Shown here in pieces: positions 1 through 5,524 of a stretch of DNA of 12,296 nucleotides; the stretch's first letter is position 1, and every line of letters begins with the position of its first letter. The notes below the pieces were generated by a model. That model worked only from the letters and a program-made list of their open reading frames with translations. It was not told the origin of the DNA and did not search any database. The stretch spans positions 1-12,296 of the forward strand of contig NZ_SBAP01000029.1 of NCBI RefSeq assembly GCF_004134945.1, written 5' to 3'. The position numbers were made by a program, and so were the translations under genes. Source of the DNA: Fusobacterium_C necrophorum_A (GTDB lineage Bacteria > Fusobacteriota > Fusobacteriia > Fusobacteriales > Fusobacteriaceae).

Positions 1-76
1 GTTCTATACATAAAACATAAAAACATTCAGACATACAAACAAGTCTTTTTATTTCAAAGTTTTTATAAATAAAGTA

Positions 77-105
77 TTGACAAAATATAAAATAACGTGT
101 AAAAT
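77..105 (+). promoter_or_regulatory. Promoter of the rpmH-mnmG operon (sigma-70 type)
   Basis: A perfect -35 hexamer TTGACA (77-82) is followed by a 17-bp spacer and a -10 hexamer TAAAAT (100-105). Transcription should start near 112, about 33 nt before rpmH. The DNA upstream is A+T-rich, as expected for a strongly transcribed ribosomal-protein promoter. It is the only convincing promoter before the seven-gene block. Confidence 0.85.
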
Positions 106-144
106 TATTATCTGAAATAGATAATTTTTCGGAGGTGACAAAAA

Positions 145-279
145 ATGAAGAGAACATTCCAACCTAACACAAGAAAAAGAAAAAAAGATCATGGGTTTAG
201 ATCTAGAATGGCAACTAAAAATGGAAGAAAAGTGTTAAAAAGAAGAAGAGCTAGAGGAAGACAAGTACTATCAGCATAA
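145..279 (+). CDS. rpmH: 50S ribosomal protein L34
   Basis: This 44-residue, very basic protein is ribosomal protein L34 of the large subunit. It begins MKRTFQPNTRKRKK, the family signature, continues HGFRSRMATKNGRKVL and ends in an arginine-rich RRRARGRQVLSA tail. The length is exactly that usual for L34. The ATG at 145 has a strong ribosome binding site, GGAGGTG, at 131-137. The gene is the first of an rpmH-rnpA-yidD-yidC-jag-mnmE-mnmG transcription unit and is followed directly by a hairpin terminator, so its message is probably made in excess over the genes behind it. L34 next to rnpA is one of the most conserved gene pairs in bacteria. The identification is essentially certain. Confidence 0.98.
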   Translation: MKRTFQPNTRKRKKDHGFRSRMATKNGRKVLKRRRARGRQVLSA

Positions 280-308
280 AACCCGGTGTTTAAAATCACC
301 GGGTTTTT
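279..308 (+). terminator. Intrinsic terminator/attenuator between rpmH and rnpA
   Basis: ACCCGGTG (281-288) pairs perfectly with CACCGGGT (297-304) around an 8-nt loop; flanking A and T bases (279-280 with 305-306) can extend the stem. The 3' arm runs into a T tract (304-308). No promoter is visible between this hairpin and rnpA, so I infer partial read-through that lets abundant L34 and scarce RnpA share one promoter. Confidence 0.85.
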
Positions 309-343
309 AGCTTACCAAAAATATTACTAGGAGAACTACTACA

Positions 344-676
344 ATGTTTCATACCCTTAAATCCAATAACGATTTTCAAAACGTCTATAAAACAGGAAAA
401 AAAACATATGGAACTTACAGTCTATTATTTATCAAAAAAAATAATAATCCCTATAATGAATATGGTTTTGTAGCAAGTAAAAAGATAGGCAATGCAGTTT
501 GTAGAAATCGTATTAAAAGATTATTTCGAGAATTTATAAATAGAAACGAAACATTTCTTCCTACATCAACTACTTTTATTTTTGTAGCCAAAAAAAAATC
601 CGGTGAAGAAATCAAAAAAATAAAATACAAACAGATAGAACAAGATCTATGCAAAATATTAAAAATAAAAAAATAG
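344..676 (+). CDS. rnpA: Ribonuclease P protein component
   Basis: RnpA is the protein subunit that joins the catalytic RNase P RNA to cut 5' leaders from precursor tRNAs. The 110 residues match the usual family length. The start FHTLKSNNDFQNVYK fits the family's typical opening, and the diagnostic RNR helix KKIGNAVCRNRIKRLFRE lies at residues 46-63 with its conserved arginines and asparagine. The protein is highly basic and ends in a lysine-rich tail. The ATG at 344 has AGGAG at 329-333, ten bases upstream. The gene follows rpmH across a terminator hairpin and is closely followed by yidD, whose ribosome binding site overlaps the rnpA stop codon (674-676), so the two are probably translated in concert. 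Confidence 0.97.
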   Translation: MFHTLKSNNDFQNVYKTGKKTYGTYSLLFIKKNNNPYNEYGFVASKKIGNAVCRNRIKRLFREFINRNETFLPTSTTFIFVAKKKSGEEIKKIKYKQIEQDLCKILKIKK

Positions 677-684
677 GAAGTTTT

Positions 685-894
685 ATGAAAAATATGTTAT
701 TATTTAGTATTCGATGCTATCAAAAATATATTTCCCCCGGTTTAGGAAAAAATTGTAGGTTTTATCCTACCTGTTCACAATATACTTATGAAGCCATTCA
801 AAAATATGGCTGTATCAAGGGAATATATTTAGGAATAAAACGAATTAGTAAATGTCATCCTTTTCATCCGGGAGGTTACGATCCCCTTCCTTAA
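685..894 (+). CDS. yidD: Membrane protein insertion efficiency factor YidD
   Basis: YidD is a small membrane-associated protein (DUF37/haemolytic family) thought to help YidC and Sec insert inner-membrane proteins. The 69 residues contain the full family pattern: an N-terminal amphipathic segment, YQKYISPGLGKNCRFYPTCS (residues 13-32), and the C-terminal KCHPFHPGGYDPLP. Three conserved cysteines are present. I chose the ATG at 685 because AGGAAG (675-680) sits just upstream and the protein then begins MKNMLLFSIRCYQKY, as in relatives. An in-frame upstream start at 649 would lie inside rnpA without a ribosome binding site. The gene sits in the conserved slot between rnpA and yidC. Confidence 0.96.
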   Translation: MKNMLLFSIRCYQKYISPGLGKNCRFYPTCSQYTYEAIQKYGCIKGIYLGIKRISKCHPFHPGGYDPLP

Positions 895-911
895 AAAAAC
901 TAGGAGGTTTC

Positions 912-1529
912 ATGACTTATCTATATGAACTATTAAAACAATTAATAAGCTCTTTATTATTATCAGTAGACAGTGTAGTACAAAATTTTGGAATTTCAAT
1001 CATCATTGCTACCATTATTGTACGTATTATTTTATTGCCTTTAACTTTAAAACAAGATAAATCCATGAAGGCAATGAAAAAAATTCAACCGGAATTGGAA
1101 GCATTAAAAGAAAAGTATGGAAACGATAAACAACTTCTGAACCAAAAAACAATGGAACTTTATCAAAAACATAAAGTAAATCCTGCGGGAGGGTGTCTTC
1201 CACTGATTATTCAACTTCCTATTTTATTTGCGTTATTCGGAGTATTAAGAGGAGGAATCATCCCGGAAGATTCTAAATTTTTATGGTTAGAGTTAACAAA
1301 ACCGGATCCGTTCTACATTTTTCCATTACTAAATGGGGCCGTTTCATTTTTTCAACAAAAATTAATGGGAAATTCCGACAACCCTCAAATGAAAAATATG
1401 ATGTACATGTTCCCTATTATGATGATTTTTATTTCCTATAAAATGCCCGGAGGATTACAATTATATTGGTTGACATCTAGTTTAACAGCGGTTCTTCAAC
1501 AATATTTTATAATGAAAAAAGGAGATTAG
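912..1529 (+). CDS. yidC: Membrane protein insertase YidC (short form)
   Basis: YidC/Oxa1-family insertase, placing proteins in the inner membrane alone or with SecYEG. The 205 residues hold only the conserved core: a membrane segment at about 22-42 with the family's groove arginine (R38, in IIVRIILLPLTL), the cytoplasmic helical hairpin at about 45-95 (MKKIQPELEALKEKYG), a segment around LPLIIQLPILFALFGVL, one near FYIFPLLNGAVSFF, and two at the C-terminus. There is no large periplasmic domain as in Proteobacteria, no N-terminal lipobox cysteine as in Bacillus SpoIIIJ, and almost no basic C-terminal tail. The ATG at 912 has AGGAGG at 902-907. A longer in-frame start at 852 would overlap yidD and lacks a ribosome binding site. 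jag starts two bases after its stop. Confidence 0.95.
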   Translation: MTYLYELLKQLISSLLLSVDSVVQNFGISIIIATIIVRIILLPLTLKQDKSMKAMKKIQPELEALKEKYGNDKQLLNQKTMELYQKHKVNPAGGCLPLIIQLPILFALFGVLRGGIIPEDSKFLWLELTKPDPFYIFPLLNGAVSFFQQKLMGNSDNPQMKNMMYMFPIMMIFISYKMPGGLQLYWLTSSLTAVLQQYFIMKKGD

Positions 1530-1531
1530 TT

Positions 1532-2227
1532 ATGATAAAAAATACTCAAATCAAAGCTATGACGGAAGAAGAAGCGAAAAAAAGAGCCTTAAATATTTTA
1601 GAAGCAAAAGAATATCAAATTGTAGACATAAAAATATTAGAAAATCCTAAATCTTTTCTAGGATTATTTAATAAAAACGGTTTATTTGAAATTATAATAG
1701 ACACGGAGAAACAGGAAAAAGCAGTGTCTAAAATTTTAATGGAAACGAAAAAAACAAAAAAAATCGTAGAAGAGAGCAAAAAAAATTCTTTCTCAGAGGA
1801 AGAATTGATTTCTAGTATAAAGACATTATTGGAAAATATTGGCTTAAACTTAAGATTGGAGTATAAGAAAATTTCCGAAAAACACTATCATATTCAGTTA
1901 TTTGGAGAAGATAACGGAATTATTATTGGAAAAAAAGGAAAAACACTGAATAGTTTTGAATACTTGGTAAATTCTATCTATAAAGATTATAAAATAGAGA
2001 TCGATGTGGAAGGATTCAAAGAAAAAAGAAATAAAACACTTCGGGAATTAGGAAGAAAAATGGCAGAAAAATGTATCAAGAGCCGAAAAATTATTCGACT
2101 GAATCCTATGCCCCCAAAAGAACGAAAAATTATTCATGAAATTTTAAATAAATATTCAGAATTAGAAACTTATAGTGAAGGAAGAGATCCTAAAAGATAT
2201 ATTGTTATTAAATATAAAAAGAAGTAG
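1532..2227 (+). CDS. jag: RNA-binding protein KhpB/Jag (Jag-N, KH and R3H domains)
   Basis: This 231-residue protein has the three-part Jag (KhpB, EloR) architecture. The Jag-N domain covers about residues 5-57 (KNPKSFLGLF-like core at 39-47). A basic linker rich in Lys and Glu spans about 58-90. A type II KH domain contains the GxxG loop GKKG at 133-136, and an R3H domain carries R198 and H202 in KERKIIHEIL. The family binds RNA and in Firmicutes affects cell elongation and division, often with a partner KhpA; the fusobacterial role is not known to me. It starts at ATG 1532 with GGAGA at 1521-1525 and almost touches yidC, the usual neighbour, so the two are certainly cotranscribed. Confidence 0.94.
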   Translation: MIKNTQIKAMTEEEAKKRALNILEAKEYQIVDIKILENPKSFLGLFNKNGLFEIIIDTEKQEKAVSKILMETKKTKKIVEESKKNSFSEEELISSIKTLLENIGLNLRLEYKKISEKHYHIQLFGEDNGIIIGKKGKTLNSFEYLVNSIYKDYKIEIDVEGFKEKRNKTLRELGRKMAEKCIKSRKIIRLNPMPPKERKIIHEILNKYSELETYSEGRDPKRYIVIKYKKK

Positions 2228-2240
2228 GTGTGAGTAAATT

Positions 2241-3614
2241 ATGTTATTAGATACCATTGCTGCTATTTCTACTCCAAGAGGTGAAGGTGGAATCAGTATT
2301 ATTAGAATATCTGGTTCGGAATCATTGCATATTCTGGAAAAGATTTTTTCTCCTAAAAAAAATATTTCGGTAAAAAACTTAAGAAATTATGGAATTCATT
2401 ATGGATATATTAAACGAGGAGAAAACATAGTAGATGAAGTATTGGTTTCTATTATGAAGGCTCCTAATACTTATACCAGAGAAGATATTGTGGAAATCAA
2501 CTGTCATGGAGGATATCTGATCACGGAAAAAATTTTAGAGTTGGTTCTTTCCTCCGGAGCAAGACTGGCTGAAGTAGGAGAATTTACGAGAAGAGCTTTT
2601 TTTCATGGAAGAATTGATTTGACCCAAGCGGAAGCGGTGATGGACGTCATTCATGGAAAAACGGAAAAGTCTCTTTCCGTATCCATGAATCAACTTCGAG
2701 GAGATTTGAAAGAAAAGATTATAAGTTTAAAAAAAGCTGTTTTAGATTTGGCAGCTCATATCAACGTTGTATTGGATTATCCGGAAGAGGGGATTGAGGA
2801 ACCCATTCCTGAAAATCTGTTAAACAATTTACGAAAAGTTTCCATAGAAATTCAAGAATTAATTTCTTCCTATCAAAAAGGAAAGATGATAAAAGAGGGA
2901 GTAAAAACGGTTATTATCGGAAAACCGAATGTAGGAAAATCCAGTTTATTAAATTCCATTTTAAGAGAAGAAAGAGCGATTGTAACGCAGGTGGCGGGAA
3001 CAACTCGAGATGTCATTGAGGAAGTCATTAATATCAAAGGAATTCCTTTGGTACTTGTAGATACTGCCGGAATTCGAGATACTGCAGATTTCGTTGAAAA
3101 TATTGGAGTGATGAAATCCAAAGAATTTTTAAAAAAAGCGGATTTGGTCCTTTTTGTTTTAGATGCTTCACAGGAACTAAGTAAAGAAGATAGGGAAATT
3201 TACAATTCTTTACAAGAAAATCAAAAAGTAATCGGAATTTTAAATAAAACGGATTTAGAAAAAAAGATTCAAGTTTCCTCTTTATCCAAAATAAAAAATT
3301 GGATTGAAGTCTCTGCTATGAAGTGTATCGGAATTGAAGAAATGGAAGAAAAAATATATCAATATATTTTACAAGAAAAGGTAGAAGAAAATTCTCAAAA
3401 ATTGATTTTAACAAATATTCGACATAAATCTGCTTTAGAGAAAACAAATGCAGCTATTCAAAATATTTTTTCAACTGTAGAGCAAGGATTACCGATGGAT
3501 CTTATGGCAGTAGACATTAAGGAAGCTTTGGATTCTTTGTCGGAAATCACAGGAGAAATTTCTACAGAAGATGTATTAGATCATATTTTTCATAATTTTT
3601 GTGTAGGAAAGTAA
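2241..3614 (+). CDS. mnmE: tRNA uridine-5-carboxymethylaminomethyl(34) synthesis GTPase MnmE
   Basis: MnmE, with MnmG, modifies carbon 5 of the wobble uridine of several tRNAs using GTP hydrolysis and a folate-derived one-carbon unit. The 457 residues match the family. The N-terminal tetrahydrofolate-binding domain (about 1-118) begins LLDTIAAISTPRGEGGISIIR. A helical domain follows, interrupted by the GTPase domain with G1 GKPNVGKSS (227-235), G2 TTRD (254-257), G3 DTAG (274-277) and G4 NKTD (335-338). The C-terminus is CVGK, matching the family's C(I/L/V)GK whose cysteine is needed for modification. The ATG at 2241 has AGGTG (2226-2230), which overlaps the jag stop. mnmG, the partner subunit, starts nine bases after the stop. 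Confidence 0.98.
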   Translation: MLLDTIAAISTPRGEGGISIIRISGSESLHILEKIFSPKKNISVKNLRNYGIHYGYIKRGENIVDEVLVSIMKAPNTYTREDIVEINCHGGYLITEKILELVLSSGARLAEVGEFTRRAFFHGRIDLTQAEAVMDVIHGKTEKSLSVSMNQLRGDLKEKIISLKKAVLDLAAHINVVLDYPEEGIEEPIPENLLNNLRKVSIEIQELISSYQKGKMIKEGVKTVIIGKPNVGKSSLLNSILREERAIVTQVAGTTRDVIEEVINIKGIPLVLVDTAGIRDTADFVENIGVMKSKEFLKKADLVLFVLDASQELSKEDREIYNSLQENQKVIGILNKTDLEKKIQVSSLSKIKNWIEVSAMKCIGIEEMEEKIYQYILQEKVEENSQKLILTNIRHKSALEKTNAAIQNIFSTVEQGLPMDLMAVDIKEALDSLSEITGEISTEDVLDHIFHNFCVGK

Positions 3615-3623
3615 GGGAAAAAC

Positions 3624-5471
3624 ATGCAAGAATTTGATATTATTGTAGTAGGAGGAGGTCATGCCGGTTGTGAGGCCGCTTTAGCTTCTGCTCGATTAGG
3701 ATTAAAAACAGCTATGATTACTTTATATTTGGACAGCATTGCTATGATGTCATGTAATCCATCCATCGGAGGTCCGGGAAAAAGTAATTTAGTGACTGAA
3801 ATAGATGTTTTGGGCGGAGAAATGGCAAAACATACGGACTGTTTTAATCTTCAGTTAAAACATTTAAATGAAAGCAAGGGACCTGCCGCCAGAGTTACCA
3901 GAGGACAAGCTGATAAATTTTTATATAGAATTCATATGAGAAGAGTATTGGAACATACTCCAAATTTACATTTATTACAGGATTGTGTAGAAGAAATCTT
4001 AGTGGAAAAGGGACATATTTCCGGAGTAAAAACAAGGTTGGGAATTCAGTATAAAGCAAAAGCGGTAGTTTTATGTACAGGAACTTTTTTGAAAGGAAAG
4101 GTAGTTATTGGAGATATTGTTTATTCGGCGGGAAGACAGGGAGAAAGTTCGGCAGAAAAATTGTCTGAAAACTTGAGATCCTTAGGTTTAAAAGTAGAAC
4201 GGTATCAGACGGCGACTCCTCCTCGAATTGACAAAAAAAGTATTGATTTTTCAAAATTAAAAGAATTACATGGAGAAGAACATCCGAGATATTTTTCTAT
4301 TTTTACACAAAAGAAAAAAAATAAAACAGTTCCTACTTGGCTTACTTATACAAATGAAAAAACTTTAGAAAAAATAAAAGAAATGCTACAATATTCTCCT
4401 ATTGTGAGTGGAATTATAGAAACACATGGACCTAGACATTGTCCTTCTATTGACCGAAAAGTATTAAATTTTCCAGATAAAACAGAACATCAGATTTTTT
4501 TAGAAATGGAGTCTTTGGATTCTGATGAAATCTATGTAAACGGTTTTACCACGGCTATGCCACCTTTTGCACAAGAGGAAATTTTACATACTATTTGTGG
4601 ATTGGAAGATGCCAAAATTATGAGATATGGCTATGCGGTTGAATATGATTATGTACCGGCTTTTCAATTATATCCAAGTTTGGAGAATAAAAAAATTAGC
4701 GGATTGTTTTGTGCGGGACAAATTAATGGAACTTCCGGATATGAAGAAGCTGCTGCTCAAGGATTGATAGCAGGAATCAATGCCAGTCGAAAGATATTAC
4801 AAAAATCTCCTATTTTTATTGATAGGAGTGAGGCTTATATCGGAGTTATGATTGATGATTTGATTCATAAAAAGACTCCGGAACCGTATCGAGTCTTACC
4901 TTCTCGTTCCGAATATCGGCTTCATTTACGTTTTGATAATGCTTTTATGAGATTATATGAAAAATCCAAAGAAATTGGTTTGTTATCACCGGAAAAAATA
5001 TCTTTTTTGGAAGAAGCTATTGAAAAGGTAACACAAGAAGTGAAAAGATTGAAGACTATTTCTATTTCGATGCAAGAAGCAAATCGATTTTTGAAAAATA
5101 AAAATTGCATGGATTTTTTTTCAAAGGGAGTGAAAATTGCTGATATTTTAAAAAGAAAAGAAATTTCCTATCTTGATTTAGAAGAATTGATAGAGATTCC
5201 CAAATATCCTGAATTTATTCGAAATCAAATAGAAACAATATTGAAATATGAAATCTTTATGGAACGGGAAGAGAAACAAATTTTAAAATTTAAGCAATTA
5301 GAACAACAATTGATTCCTCAGAATTTTGATTTTTCCTCTGTAAAAGGAATTTCTAATATTGCTTTATCCGGCTTGTTAGAAGTAAAACCGCTATCTATTG
5401 GCGAAGCTGGAAGAATTAGTGGAGTAACAGGGAATGATTTAGCATTATTGATTGCACATTTAAGATCATAA
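3624..5471 (+). CDS. mnmG: tRNA uridine-5-carboxymethylaminomethyl(34) synthesis enzyme MnmG (GidA)
   Basis: MnmG is the FAD- and NADH-dependent partner of MnmE in making 5-carboxymethylaminomethyluridine at tRNA position 34. The 615 residues start with the dinucleotide-binding loop GGGHAGCEAA (10-19). Both cysteines important in the family are present, C44 in MMSCNPSIGG and C273 in GPRHCPSIDRK. The second signature AGQINGTSGYEEAAAQG lies near residues 364-380, and the helical MnmE-binding tail ends GRISGVTGNDLALLIAHLR. The first signature reads GGPGKSNLVTEIDVLGG, slightly unlike the common GGPAKG form. The ATG at 3624 has only a modest site (AAGGGA, 3613-3618), so translational coupling to mnmE is likely. 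A strong terminator follows, ending the origin-type operon. Confidence 0.98.
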   Translation: MQEFDIIVVGGGHAGCEAALASARLGLKTAMITLYLDSIAMMSCNPSIGGPGKSNLVTEIDVLGGEMAKHTDCFNLQLKHLNESKGPAARVTRGQADKFLYRIHMRRVLEHTPNLHLLQDCVEEILVEKGHISGVKTRLGIQYKAKAVVLCTGTFLKGKVVIGDIVYSAGRQGESSAEKLSENLRSLGLKVERYQTATPPRIDKKSIDFSKLKELHGEEHPRYFSIFTQKKKNKTVPTWLTYTNEKTLEKIKEMLQYSPIVSGIIETHGPRHCPSIDRKVLNFPDKTEHQIFLEMESLDSDEIYVNGFTTAMPPFAQEEILHTICGLEDAKIMRYGYAVEYDYVPAFQLYPSLENKKISGLFCAGQINGTSGYEEAAAQGLIAGINASRKILQKSPIFIDRSEAYIGVMIDDLIHKKTPEPYRVLPSRSEYRLHLRFDNAFMRLYEKSKEIGLLSPEKISFLEEAIEKVTQEVKRLKTISISMQEANRFLKNKNCMDFFSKGVKIADILKRKEISYLDLEELIEIPKYPEFIRNQIETILKYEIFMEREEKQILKFKQLEQQLIPQNFDFSSVKGISNIALSGLLEVKPLSIGEAGRISGVTGNDLALLIAHLRS

Positions 5472-5476
5472 TAGAT

Positions 5477-5505
5477 AAGTGAGAGTAATACTCTCACTTT
5501 TTTTT
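5477..5505 (+). terminator. Intrinsic terminator after mnmG
   Basis: AAGTGAGAGT (5477-5486) pairs perfectly over ten base pairs with ACTCTCACTT (5490-5499) around a 3-nt loop. The arm continues into eight T bases (5498-5505). It begins six bases after the mnmG stop and closes the rpmH-mnmG unit. I see no good promoter between it and mfd. Confidence 0.93.
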
Positions 5506-5524
5506 CAAGAAAAGAAGGGATATT

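Noticed and set aside
29..50. Possible terminator of a gene to the left (AGAC...GTCT then T tract)
   Set aside because: The stem is only four base pairs with a 10-nt loop, too weak to call.
96..104. Weak DnaA-box-like sequence CGTGTAAAA
   Set aside because: It has two mismatches to the consensus and lies across the spacer and -10 of the rpmH promoter; it is isolated, so chance is the better explanation.
649..684. Upstream in-frame start for yidD
   Set aside because: It lies within rnpA with no ribosome binding site; the ATG at 685 has AGGAAG upstream and matches the usual YidD N-terminus.
852..911. Upstream in-frame start for yidC
   Set aside because: It overlaps the yidD 3' end and adds a Ser-rich, non-conserved stretch; AGGAGG at 902-907 points to the ATG at 912.
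5448..5477. Possible mfd promoter at the 3' end of mnmG
   Set aside because: TTGATT and TTGCAC are present but no acceptable -10 falls at 16-18 bases; it would also lie upstream of the terminator.
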